Shown here: positions 51,055-61,836 of the stretch, piece after piece | Position numbering within the stretch: position 1 is the first letter of the stretch | How the letters are laid out: each line of letters starts with the position of its first letter | Notes under the pieces: generated by a model | Told to the model about the DNA's origin: nothing | The model's database searches: none | The model's input: the letters and a program-made list of their open reading frames with translations, nothing else | Source: Sphingomonas naphthae | GTDB lineage: Bacteria; Pseudomonadota; Alphaproteobacteria; Sphingomonadales; Sphingomonadaceae | Assembly: GCF_028607085.1 (NCBI RefSeq) | Contig: NZ_CP117411.1 | Span: 3,796,501 to 3,860,500, forward strand | Direction of reading: 5' to 3' | DNA length: 64,000 nucleotides | Program-made: the position numbers and the translations under genes

Positions 51055-51681
51055 ATGTCATTCGGAGTTCTCGACTTGAAGATTTCCCGTTCCCTGATCG
51101 CGGCCACGCTCGGCTTGGCCGGTCTCGTCTCGCCGATCGCGCTCGCCCCCGCTTCGGCGGCGGTGGATGCCAGCGATCCGTCGCGTTTCATCACCACGCT
51201 GACCACCGATGGCCTCGGTGCGCTGCGCAGCGGCAATCGCGCGGCGGCCAAGGCGCAGTTCCGCACCCTGCTCGCCCAATATTTCGCGGTGGACGCGATC
51301 GGCGACCGGCTGATCCGTCGCTGGAGCCCGACGATCACCCCGGCGCAGAAGTCGGCCTACAAAGCCGCCTTCCCCAACTATATCATCGGCACCTACGCCG
51401 ATCGCCTGTTCGAATATGCCAATGCCCAGGTGAAGGTGGTGCGCGCGACCCCGGCGGCCGGCGGCACGGTCGATGTCACCACGCAGGTCATCAAGCCCGG
51501 CCAGCAGCCGATCGTGGCGGTCTGGTCGGTCGCGAAGGCCGGCGCGGGCTACAAGGTGACCAACCTGAAGGTCGCCGGGATCAATCTGGCGATCGCGCAG
51601 GCGGCCGATTTCGATGCGATCGTCCAGCGCCAAGGCTTCGACGCGCTGGTGGCGATGATGAAGTCGCGCTCGGCGTCGTAA
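51055..51681 (+). CDS. mlaC: MlaC-like phospholipid-binding periplasmic protein
   Basis: A 208-residue exported protein of the MlaC/Ttg2D family. It carries phospholipid between the outer-membrane MlaA and inner-membrane MlaFEDB complexes, keeping the outer membrane asymmetric. A signal peptide occupies residues ~9-36 (ending PASA). The ligand-binding domain has LLAQYFAVDAIGDRLIRR and YAPVKV-type strands. None of the other mla genes is adjacent, which is unusual for Gram-negative bacteria but common for split loci. The start is the ATG at 51055; a downstream TTG is possible. Confidence 0.85.
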   Translation: MSFGVLDLKISRSLIAATLGLAGLVSPIALAPASAAVDASDPSRFITTLTTDGLGALRSGNRAAAKAQFRTLLAQYFAVDAIGDRLIRRWSPTITPAQKSAYKAAFPNYIIGTYADRLFEYANAQVKVVRATPAAGGTVDVTTQVIKPGQQPIVAVWSVAKAGAGYKVTNLKVAGINLAIAQAADFDAIVQRQGFDALVAMMKSRSAS

Positions 51682-51690
51682 TAGCCGGAC

Positions 51691-51719
51691 CGTCACCCCG
51701 GCCTTGTGCCGGGATGACG
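51691..51719. repeat. Hairpin of repeat family D
   Basis: CGTCACCCCGG-CCTTGTG-CCGGGATGACG lies 10 bases after mlaC and could terminate it, though there is no T-run. Confidence 0.6.
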
Positions 51720-51870
51720 GGTGGGTGACGCCGCGCGCAACCGTCCGTGCGTGTCACGCAATCCTATGTCACACGATCGACGGTGGCGGAAATGCGCCCT
51801 CGCTGCTAAGCGGCGGGGGCGTTTTCCATTCGGGCCGCCTGCCGGCCCCGTCAGATTTCCAGGGGATATG

Positions 51871-52098
51871 ATGAGCAAGCTGCACCTCGTCTTCGGTGGC
51901 CGCGTGAAGGACCCGCAGGGTCTCGACTTCCAGGATCTGAAGGCGCTCGACGTGGTCGGCTTCTTCGAGGATTACAAATCGGCCGAGGACGCCTGGCGCG
52001 CCGCCGCCCAGCGCACCGTGGACGATGCCGAGATGCGCTACGTCGTGGTCCACCTCCACCGCCTGCTTGAGCCGGAACTGCCCCCGGTCGCGAAGTAA
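51871..52098 (+). CDS. DUF4170 domain protein
   Basis: A 75-residue protein in the DUF4170 family, found widely in alphaproteobacteria. The sequence KLHLVFGGRV and the AEDAWRAAAQRTVDDAEMRYVVV stretch in short form (residues ~40-60) are the recognisable parts. The function is unknown. AGGGG lies five bases before the ATG at 51871; an ATG three bases earlier is the alternative. Confidence 0.8.
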   Translation: MSKLHLVFGGRVKDPQGLDFQDLKALDVVGFFEDYKSAEDAWRAAAQRTVDDAEMRYVVVHLHRLLEPELPPVAK

Positions 52099-52107
52099 GA
52101 TTTGCTC

Positions 52108-52192
52108 GTCATTGCGAGCGTAGCGAAGCAATCCAGCCTTTTGACCGGATGCAACCGGCGGAACTGGATTGCTTCGCTACGCTAGCAATGAC
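52108..52192. repeat. Palindromic repeat, family C (paired arms)
   Basis: Arms 52108-52136 and 52164-52192 contain TCATTGCGAGCGTAGCGAAG and its complement. Another copy begins at 63948 and runs off the window end. Confidence 0.85.
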
Positions 52193-52203
52193 GATTTGGG
52201 CGC

Positions 52204-52833
52204 TTACGCCTTCCGGTAGCGCCAGCGCAGCAGTGGCTGCGCCAGCGCCAGCCCCGCGACGAAGCCGCCGATATGCGCGGCGACGGCGATCACCATGTCG
52301 CCCCCGGCCGTCGCGATGCCGACGAGCAGCTGCACGCCGATCCAGCCCGCCGCCAGCCACAGGATGTTGAGCGCCCGCGCCAGCCCCGGATGCTTCGTCA
52401 GCGGCTTCCGCTCGCCATAGAAGATCGCATAGGCGGCGATCACCGCCGAGGCGGCGCCGCTCGCGCCGATCAGCGGGACCGGGCTCGCCGGGCCGATCGC
52501 ATAATGCGCCGCCGCCGCCGCGATCGCGCCGACGACATACAGCGCCACCAGCCCGAAACTGCCCAGCACCTGCTCCACCGCCCGGCCACAATAGCCGAGC
52601 AGCAGCATGTTGAACGCCAGATGCAGCAGCCCGCCGTGGAGAAAGGCGGAGGTGAGCGGGGTCAGGAAGGCCGGAACCGCCTGCGGCAACACCATCGCGC
52701 CCGACAGGCGGGCGGGGATGAAGCCCGCCAGCATCGCCAGCGTCTCGGTCGCGCCGGTGCCCGCCTCGATCAGATAGACCGCGCACGACAGGCCGACGAG
52801 GGCGACCGTCGCCTTGGCAGGCGGCATCTTCAT
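52204..52833 (-). CDS. Rhomboid family intramembrane serine protease
   Basis: A 209-residue inner-membrane protease with six helices. The catalytic dyad is Ser125 in GASGAASAV and His187 in AAHIGGF. The conserved oxyanion residues His71 and Asn75 (HLAFNM) are in place. Rhomboids cleave single-pass membrane proteins; no substrate is adjacent. It lies 26 bases after greA on the same strand, so it may be cotranscribed. Confidence 0.92.
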   Translation of the reverse strand: MKMPPAKATVALVGLSCAVYLIEAGTGATETLAMLAGFIPARLSGAMVLPQAVPAFLTPLTSAFLHGGLLHLAFNMLLLGYCGRAVEQVLGSFGLVALYVVGAIAAAAAHYAIGPASPVPLIGASGAASAVIAAYAIFYGERKPLTKHPGLARALNILWLAAGWIGVQLLVGIATAGGDMVIAVAAHIGGFVAGLALAQPLLRWRYRKA

Positions 52834-52858
52834 GAAGCGGGCCTAACCGTCCGCCGGA

Positions 52859-53335
52859 TCAGATGAATTCGATGCTGTCGACCTGATAGTAACGGTCGCC
52901 CGACGGCACCGTCACCTCGATGTCTTCGCCCACCTTGCGGCCGATCAGCGCGCGGCCGAGCGGCGAATTGTAGGAAATCTTGCCCATCTTGGCGTCCGCC
53001 TCGGTCTGGCCGACGATCTGATAGGTGACGGGCTTGTCGTCCTCGTCGATCAGATGGACGGTCGCGCCGAACACGATCTTGTCGCCCGACAGGGTCGTCG
53101 GATCGATCACCTGCGCGCGGCTCAGCTTGTCCTCGATGTCGGCGATCATCGCCTCGATCTGGCCCTGGCGCTCCTTGGCGGCGTGATATTCGGCATTTTC
53201 CGAAAGATCGCCGTGCGCGCGGGCTTCCTCGATGGCGTCGATGATCTGCGGGCGCTCGATCTTGAGACGCGAAAGCTCCGCGTTCAGCATCCGCTGCCCT
53301 TCTTCGAGCATCGGCAGTTTTTCGCCGGTCGCCAT
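52859..53335 (-). CDS. greA: Transcription elongation factor GreA
   Basis: A 158-residue factor that stimulates RNA polymerase to cleave backtracked transcripts. The N-terminal coiled coil carries the acidic tip motif ([20 protein letters not shown]) and the C-terminal FKBP-like domain holds [15 protein letters not shown]. The ATG at 53335 gives the standard E. coli length; another ATG at 53356 is less likely. It lies downstream of carB and before the rhomboid gene. Confidence 0.97.
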   Translation of the reverse strand: MATGEKLPMLEEGQRMLNAELSRLKIERPQIIDAIEEARAHGDLSENAEYHAAKERQGQIEAMIADIEDKLSRAQVIDPTTLSGDKIVFGATVHLIDEDDKPVTYQIVGQTEADAKMGKISYNSPLGRALIGRKVGEDIEVTVPSGDRYYQVDSIEFI

Positions 53336-53367
53336 CTGATCGTCCACCCTTCGCATAAAACGTCTTT

Positions 53368-53384
53368 CCCCGGCCTCGCCGGGG
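53368..53384 (-). terminator. Hairpin between carB and greA
   Basis: CCCCGGC-CTC-GCCGGGG, followed on the minus strand by AAAGACGTTTT. It may be a weak terminator or attenuator between the two genes. Confidence 0.35.
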
Positions 53385-53418
53385 CGAGGCCTTCGGCACC
53401 GTCACCTATGTCTGGGGA

Positions 53419-56750
<3,332 letters not shown>

Positions 56751-56751
<1 letters not shown>

Positions 56752-56975
56752 CAGAAGTGCTTGCCTGCTAGTTTGGAGAGTTGCTCAAAAGCCGCCTTTG
56801 AAAGACGCAGGCTTTGCGACGTTTTGCCCACCAGCACGCGGTCGGGTGAGCCGTAGGTATCAATCTGCAAAAACTTCTCACCGTCCAACTCAACAAGGCT
56901 GACGGTCGCTGCCACATCGCCCTGGGGCTGCACGCGAGCAAGATCTTTCGTCTCAAGCTGCCTGACTGTCGCCAC
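56751..56975 (-). CDS. Short conserved protein of unknown function, low GC
   Basis: A 74-residue protein with a GTG start and a strong GGAGGAC site at good spacing. A hand count gives about 56% GC, well below its neighbours. The sequence ([22 protein letters not shown]) resembles a small family seen in other bacteria, but I cannot name it with certainty. It is inserted between rraB and carB, and its stop overlaps the carB start, so it is read as part of the carAB operon. It looks like a recent arrival that kept the translational coupling. Confidence 0.7.
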
Positions 56976-57002
56976 GCCGTCCTCCAGGAAAAATATTACA
57001 AC

Positions 57003-57362
57003 TCAATCCGTCTGTGCGAGGCAGCCCCAGCCGTCATATGCGACGCCGGGGAAGGCCGCCTCGATTTCGAGGCATTTGGTGGTGAGGGCCTTGATGGCCT
57101 CGGGTTCGGTGGTCTGGTCGATGTCGCAGTCGAGCTGCCAGGTGCCGGGCGCGGTCTCGGCGAACTCCGCCACCTCGAAGCCGTAATCGGCGGCCGCGTC
57201 GGCGAGGCGGTCGAGCGCCTTTTCGGGGCCGGTGAAGCTCACGTCGATGGTGCGGACGATCGACGCGATGTCGCCGCCGGCCGCCATCTGCGCCAGCACG
57301 TCCTGATCCGCCGCCCATTCCTCGGCAAGACGCTTCGGGTCCACGGGGCGGGCCATCGCCAT
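57003..57362 (-). CDS. RraB-like ribonuclease E inhibitor family protein
   Basis: A 119-residue protein with the RraB fold: an N-terminal helical part (DQDVLAQMAAGGDIASIVR), a beta-strand domain with FTGPEKALDRLADAA and GFEVAEF, and the C-terminal signature VAYDGWGC near residue 110. RraB in E. coli inhibits RNase E. The start overlaps the TAA of the previous gene (TAATG). Its place inside the carA-carB operon is common in sphingomonads. Confidence 0.75.
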   Translation of the reverse strand: MAMARPVDPKRLAEEWAADQDVLAQMAAGGDIASIVRTIDVSFTGPEKALDRLADAAADYGFEVAEFAETAPGTWQLDCDIDQTTEPEAIKALTTKCLEIEAAFPGVAYDGWGCLAQTD

Positions 57363-57661
57363 TATTCCGCCGGTTCCAGCGCGACCCATTCGATGTTCGC
57401 GCGGCTTTCCTGCGCCCAGCCGAGTAGACAGGTGGCGGCGGCCGGCTTGGTGGCGTTCTTGCCGATCTGCCACAGGAACAGCCGCTCGCCGGTGTGATCC
57501 TCGGTCGGCTTCCACACCATCTGCGCCGGCTTCAGCCCACATTCCTTGGCCTTCGCCTCGGTCGCGATCCGCATTTCAGACGGCGCGACGGGTGCGGCGG
57601 CCTCCACCGGGGCGGGCGCCACCGGCTCGGCGGCCTGGAGCGTGAGAGCGAACAGGATCAT
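57362..57661 (-). CDS. Small protein of unknown function in the carAB operon
   Basis: A 99-residue protein with a short hydrophobic N-terminus (MILFALTLQA) and an Ala/Pro/Val-rich stretch to residue ~28, then a soluble domain with two cysteines (near 41 and 78) and several Trp residues (MVWKPTEDH, FLWQIGK, LLGWAQE). It may be exported. It overlaps carA by ATGA at its start and the rraB-like gene at its stop. No family is recognised. Confidence 0.65.
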   Translation of the reverse strand: MILFALTLQAAEPVAPAPVEAAAPVAPSEMRIATEAKAKECGLKPAQMVWKPTEDHTGERLFLWQIGKNATKPAAATCLLGWAQESRANIEWVALEPAE

Positions 57662-58827
57662 GCGGCGCCTTTCCCCAACTGGCTGACGAACTGATCGAAC
57701 AGATAATGGCTGTCCTGCGGGCCGGGGCTGGCCTCGGGATGATATTGCACGCTGAACGCCGGCTTGTCGGTCAGGCGCAGGCCGGCGAGCGATCCGTCGA
57801 ACAGCGAGACGTGGGTCGGCTCGGCGTTGGCGGGCAGGCTCTCGGCATCGACCGCGAAGCCGTGGTTCATGCTGGTGATCTCGACCCGCCCGTCGCCGCT
57901 GCGCTTGACCGGATGGTTGGCGCCGCGATGGCCCTGATGCATCTTGTAGGTCTTGCCGCCGATGGCCAGGCCCAGCAGCTGGTGGCCAAGGCAGATGCCG
58001 AAGATCGGAGTTCCGACGTCGAGCAATTCGCGGATCACCGGCACCGCATAGATGCCGGTCGCGGCGGGATCGCCGGGGCCGTTCGAGAGGAACACCCCGT
58101 CCGGCTGGTGCGCCATCACCTCGTCGAACGTGGCCGTCGCCGGCACCACCGTCACCCGCGCGCCGGCGCCGACCAGATTGCGCAGGATGTTGCGCTTTAG
58201 CCCGTAATCGATCGCGACGACGTGCGGCCCGTCCGGGTTGGCCGAATGGGTGGCGTAGCCCTGGCCGAGCGTCCACAGGCCATCGTCCCATTTGTAGCTC
58301 TGCGTGGCGGAGACTTCCTTGGCAAGGTCCATGCCCTCCAGCCCCGGCCAGGCCCGAGCCTGCGCTAGCAGCGCGTCGACATCGAACTCGCCCTTGGCGT
58401 TATGCGCGATCACGCCGTTGGGGGCGCCCGCCACGCGGATCAGCCGGGTGAGCGCGCGGGTATCGACGCCCGCCAGCCCGATGCGGCCGTTGGCGCGCAG
58501 ATAGGCGTCGAACCGCTGGGTCGAGCGGAAGCTGGACGGCGCGGTCACGTCCTCGCGCACGATGCAGCCCAAAGCGTGCGGGTTGATCGCCTCGACATCC
58601 TCGGCATTGGCGCCGACGTTGCCGATATGCGGGAAGGTGAAGGTGACGATCTGGCCCGCGTAGGAGGGATCGGTCATCACCTCCTGATAGCCGGTCATGG
58701 CGGTGTTGAAGCACACCTCGCCGACGGCGGCGCCTTCCGCGCCGAAGCCCCGGCCCCAGACGATCGAACCGTCCGCCAGGACCAGAACGCCGGTCGCGCC
58801 TTCGGGTGGGCGCACAGCATCGGCCAT
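57658..58827 (-). CDS. carA: Carbamoyl-phosphate synthase, small (glutaminase) subunit
   Basis: A 389-residue class I glutamine amidotransferase. The N-terminal domain is typical (VLVLADGSIVWGRGFGAEG). The glutaminase active site is GICLGHQLLGLA with Cys near residue 279, and the His/Glu pair is in YHPEASPGP. It releases ammonia to CarB. The start at 58827 has AAGGAGAG at eight bases. It leads the operon carA-99 aa-rraB-74 aa-carB. Confidence 0.98.
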   Translation of the reverse strand: MADAVRPPEGATGVLVLADGSIVWGRGFGAEGAAVGEVCFNTAMTGYQEVMTDPSYAGQIVTFTFPHIGNVGANAEDVEAINPHALGCIVREDVTAPSSFRSTQRFDAYLRANGRIGLAGVDTRALTRLIRVAGAPNGVIAHNAKGEFDVDALLAQARAWPGLEGMDLAKEVSATQSYKWDDGLWTLGQGYATHSANPDGPHVVAIDYGLKRNILRNLVGAGARVTVVPATATFDEVMAHQPDGVFLSNGPGDPAATGIYAVPVIRELLDVGTPIFGICLGHQLLGLAIGGKTYKMHQGHRGANHPVKRSGDGRVEITSMNHGFAVDAESLPANAEPTHVSLFDGSLAGLRLTDKPAFSVQYHPEASPGPQDSHYLFDQFVSQLGKGAA

Positions 58828-58966
58828 GGGTGGCTCTCCTTGAAATCGGGGTGGCGGGGGCGGCAAACGGCCGGGTCGATAGGGGGCTCCATCCCGAGGG
58901 TCAATGACTATCAGGAAAGCGCGCGGCCCGCTATGGTGGCCGTTTCCCGAACCGTTCGAGACCCAC

Positions 58967-59419
58967 ATGATCCGAGACGATATCAAGGCGGCGCTGATTG
59001 CCGCGATGAAGGAACGCGACCAGCCGACGACGGCCGCGATCCGCCTGATCCAGGCCGCCATCAAGAACCGAGACATCGAATTGCGTACCGCCACCGTCCA
59101 GCCGGACGACGACCTGCTCATCACCGAAGTTCTGTCGAAGATGATCAAGCAGCGCCGCGAATCGATCGAGATGTTCGAGAAAGGCGGCCGCCAGGAACTC
59201 GCCGACGCCGAAAAGGGCGAGGTGGCGGTGATCGAGCGATTCCTGCCGGCGCAGATGAGCGAGGCCGAAGCCGCCGCCGCGATCGACGCGATCGCGACCG
59301 AACTGGGCGCGGCCTCCGTGAAGGACATGGGCCGGGTGATGGCGGCCGTGAAGGACCGCCACGCGGGCAAGATGGACATGAGCCGGGCGAGCGCGCTGGT
59401 GAAGGCGCGGTTGGGGTGA
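58967..59419 (+). CDS. GatB/YqeY domain protein
   Basis: A 150-residue helical protein of the GatB/YqeY family (MIRDDIKAALIAAMKERDQ, IKQRRESIEMFEKGGR, MGRVMAAVKDRHAGKMDMS). The fold is the tail domain of the amidotransferase subunit GatB, but the free-standing form has no proven enzymatic function. It is divergent from carA and lies upstream of dnaG-rpoD in the usual sphingomonad order. No obvious ribosome-binding site precedes the ATG at 58967. Confidence 0.92.
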   Translation: MIRDDIKAALIAAMKERDQPTTAAIRLIQAAIKNRDIELRTATVQPDDDLLITEVLSKMIKQRRESIEMFEKGGRQELADAEKGEVAVIERFLPAQMSEAEAAAAIDAIATELGAASVKDMGRVMAAVKDRHAGKMDMSRASALVKARLG

Positions 59420-59424
59420 ATGAA

Positions 59425-59460
59425 AGCCCCCTCCCTGCCAAGGGAGGGGGTTGGGGGGTG
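59425..59460. repeat. Partial copy of repeat family B
   Basis: CCCCCTCCCTGCCAAGGGAGGGGG forms the end hairpin of a family B element; the rest of the element is missing. Confidence 0.6.
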
Positions 59461-59500
59461 CTGGCGAATCGCCCGGCCGGTGATAGCCTCTTCACTCCAC

Positions 59501-59529
59501 CGTTCGTCCTGAGCGAAGTCGAAGGACGT
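59501..59529. repeat. Single arm of repeat family A
   Basis: CGTTCGTCCTGAGCGAAG followed by TCGAAGGACG, without its inverted partner, just before the GIY-YIG gene. Confidence 0.75.
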
Positions 59530-59545
59530 GCCCCGAAGGACCACG

Positions 59546-59953
59546 ATGACGTTCTGGGCCTATATTCTGCGCTGCTCGGACGGGGCTTATTACACCGGCC
59601 ATACCGACCATCTGGAGCGGCGCGTGGCGGAGCACCAGACGGGTGGGTTTTGTGATTTCACCGCCCGCCGCCAGCCCGTTGTGCTGGTGTGGAGCCAAGC
59701 CTTCGGCACCCGCATCGAGGCGCTGGAGGCCGAACGCCGTGTCAAAGGCTGGTCGCGCGCCAAGAAGGAGGGCCTGATAGCGGGGGACTGGAACTCAGTG
59801 TCGTATTTCGCCCGGCCGCCGCGTGAGCGTCCCTCGACTTCGCTCGGGACGAACGGAGGTGGGGTGGCTCTCCAAGAAGGGGCTCTCCCCCAAGAATCCC
59901 ATTCGTCCCGAGCGAAGTCGAGGGACGTGCCCCTCGGCCCCCCGCAGCCATGA
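59546..59953 (+). CDS. GIY-YIG nuclease superfamily protein with repeat-encoded tail
   Basis: A 135-residue protein. Residues 1-85 form the GIY-YIG domain (FWAYILRCSDGAYYTGHTD, with Tyr, Arg and Glu residues of the family), related to UvrC-like and YhbQ proteins. From about residue 93 the frame runs through a family A palindromic repeat (59828-59927) to a stop at 59951, so the last ~43 residues (Arg/Ser/Pro/Gly-rich) are repeat-derived. The stop overlaps the dnaG start. A typical family member would end near residue 85-95, so the extension is likely an accident of the insertion. Confidence 0.75.
   Translation: MTFWAYILRCSDGAYYTGHTDHLERRVAEHQTGGFCDFTARRQPVVLVWSQAFGTRIEALEAERRVKGWSRAKKEGLIAGDWNSVSYFARPPRERPSTSLGTNGGGVALQEGALPQESHSSRAKSRDVPLGPPQP
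59828..59927. repeat. Palindromic repeat, family A (paired arms), inside coding sequence
   Basis: Arms 59828-59854 and 59901-59927 are inverted copies with GACTTCGCTCGGGACGAA and its complement. The element is read in frame as the C-terminal tail of the GIY-YIG protein. Confidence 0.85.
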
Positions 59954-61821
59954 CCCTCTCCCCCGCCTTCCTCGACGAGCTGCGCCACCGCACCACGCTC
60001 TCGACCCTTATCGGCCGCACGCTCAAGCTCCAGAAGGCGGGGCGCGAGTATAAGGCCTGCTGCCCGTTCCATAACGAGAAGTCGCCCAGCTTCTACGTCA
60101 ACGACGACAAGGGCTTCTACCATTGCTTCGGTTGCTCGGCGCATGGCGATGCGATCCGGTGGATGACCGATCAGCGCGGGCTGCCCTTCATGGATGCGGT
60201 GAAGGAGCTGGCGCAGGCGGCGGGGATGGAATTGCCCGCGATGGACCGCGCCGCCGCCGACAAGGCCGAACGCGCGCAGGGGCTGGTGGATATCACCGAG
60301 GCGGCCGCCGCCTGGTATCGCGAGCAGCTGCAAGGCCTCGCCGGCGCCGAAGCGCGCGCCTATCTCGACAAGCGCGGCATCAAGGAGGCGACGCGCAAGG
60401 CCTTCGCGATCGGCTTCGCGCCCGATGGCCGCAACCGCCTCGCCCCGGCCCTCGCACCCACCGAGCCGGCCCGGCTGGTCGAGGCCGGCCTGCTGATCCA
60501 GCCCGACGAGGCGAAGCGTGAGCCCTATGACCGGTTTCGCGGCCGGCTGATGATCCCGATCCGCGACCAGCGCGGGCGCACGATCGCGTTCGGCGGGCGC
60601 ATCATCGGGCAGGGCGAGCCCAAATATCTGAACTCGCCCGAGACGCCGCTCTTCGACAAGGGGCGCACGCTCTACAATCTCGATCGCGCCGGCCCCGCCT
60701 CGCGCAAATCCGGGCGCGTGCTGGTGGTCGAGGGCTATCTCGATGTGATCGCGCTGGATCAGGCGGGCATCGGCGAGGCGGTGGCGCCGCTCGGCACGGC
60801 GCTGACCGAAGCGCAGATGGAGCGGCTGTGGCGGCTGGCCGACATCCCGATCCTCTGCTTCGACGGCGACAAGGCCGGGCAGAAGGCCGCCTTGCGCGCC
60901 GCGATCCGCGCGCTGCCGCTGGTCCAGCCCGGCCGCACCCTTCGTTTCGCCCTGCTGCCGGCCGGCAAGGACCCCGACGATCTGGTGCGCGAAGGCGGGG
61001 CCGCCGCGTTCGAGGCGGTGCTGGCCGCCGCGATCAGCCTGGACGAGCTGGTCTGGCGCAGCGAGCTGGAGGAAGCGGGCGCCCTCGCCACGCCCGAGGC
61101 ACGCGCCGGGCTCGGCAAAAGGCTGCGCGATCATGCCCGGCTGGTGTCGGACGAATTCCTCCAGCGGCAATATCTCGCCGAATTCAACCGGCGGCTGTAC
61201 GAACATTTCGACAGCCTGCGCTCGCCCCGCCGCTTCGATCCCGGCCAGCGCGGGCCGGGCAAGGGCAAGGGGCCATTCGGCCGCCCGTTCGCCCCCGCCG
61301 CCCCGCCGCCGCCGGAATTGCGCGCCATCGCCGACGAGGGGATCGATCGCGCGACCGTCGCCGCGATCCTTGCCGGATTGCTCCGCCATCCCCAGGTGAT
61401 CGCGCGCCATGCCGAGACCTTGGCGCGGGTCGCGATCGCCGATCGGCAGCTGGGATTGGTGCAACAGGCGATGCTGGAAGCCGCGCTGATCGTGCCCGAC
61501 CTTGACTCTGCGGCGCTCGCCACCAACTTAAGGCAGGATGGCCTCGAACCGTTCCTTGACGCGGTGCGGCGAACAAATCTTGCCTTTTCCTTCCTGCGCG
61601 GCAATGCGGAACCGGAACGTGCGGAGCGGGACCTTGGCGCCGTGATCGATCAGGTCGTGGCGATTTTCGAGGTTCGCAAGGATCAGGCGGCGGCGACGCG
61701 GCGTTTCATGGAAACCGGCGAGGAAGCCGATTTCCTGGAACAGGTTCGGCTCCGGGCCGAGGAACGGAAGTTGCAGGACGGGTTCGCCGCGCTGGCGGGG
61801 GACGACGGCGCGGGATTGTAA
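59950..61821 (+). CDS. dnaG: DNA primase
   Basis: A 623-residue primase that makes RNA primers for the replisome. The N-terminal CHC2 zinc site uses Cys38, His41, Cys59 and Cys62. The catalytic core and TOPRIM domain follow (VLVVEGYLDVIAL near residue 258, FDGDKAGQ near 305), then a C-terminal helicase-binding domain (~450-623). The ATG at 59950 overlaps the stop of the GIY-YIG gene. rpoD follows by 15 bases, the conserved dnaG-rpoD pair. Confidence 0.98.
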   Translation: MTLSPAFLDELRHRTTLSTLIGRTLKLQKAGREYKACCPFHNEKSPSFYVNDDKGFYHCFGCSAHGDAIRWMTDQRGLPFMDAVKELAQAAGMELPAMDRAAADKAERAQGLVDITEAAAAWYREQLQGLAGAEARAYLDKRGIKEATRKAFAIGFAPDGRNRLAPALAPTEPARLVEAGLLIQPDEAKREPYDRFRGRLMIPIRDQRGRTIAFGGRIIGQGEPKYLNSPETPLFDKGRTLYNLDRAGPASRKSGRVLVVEGYLDVIALDQAGIGEAVAPLGTALTEAQMERLWRLADIPILCFDGDKAGQKAALRAAIRALPLVQPGRTLRFALLPAGKDPDDLVREGGAAAFEAVLAAAISLDELVWRSELEEAGALATPEARAGLGKRLRDHARLVSDEFLQRQYLAEFNRRLYEHFDSLRSPRRFDPGQRGPGKGKGPFGRPFAPAAPPPPELRAIADEGIDRATVAAILAGLLRHPQVIARHAETLARVAIADRQLGLVQQAMLEAALIVPDLDSAALATNLRQDGLEPFLDAVRRTNLAFSFLRGNAEPERAERDLGAVIDQVVAIFEVRKDQAAATRRFMETGEEADFLEQVRLRAEERKLQDGFAALAGDDGAGL

Positions 61822-61836
61822 GGATTAGTAGGCGGC

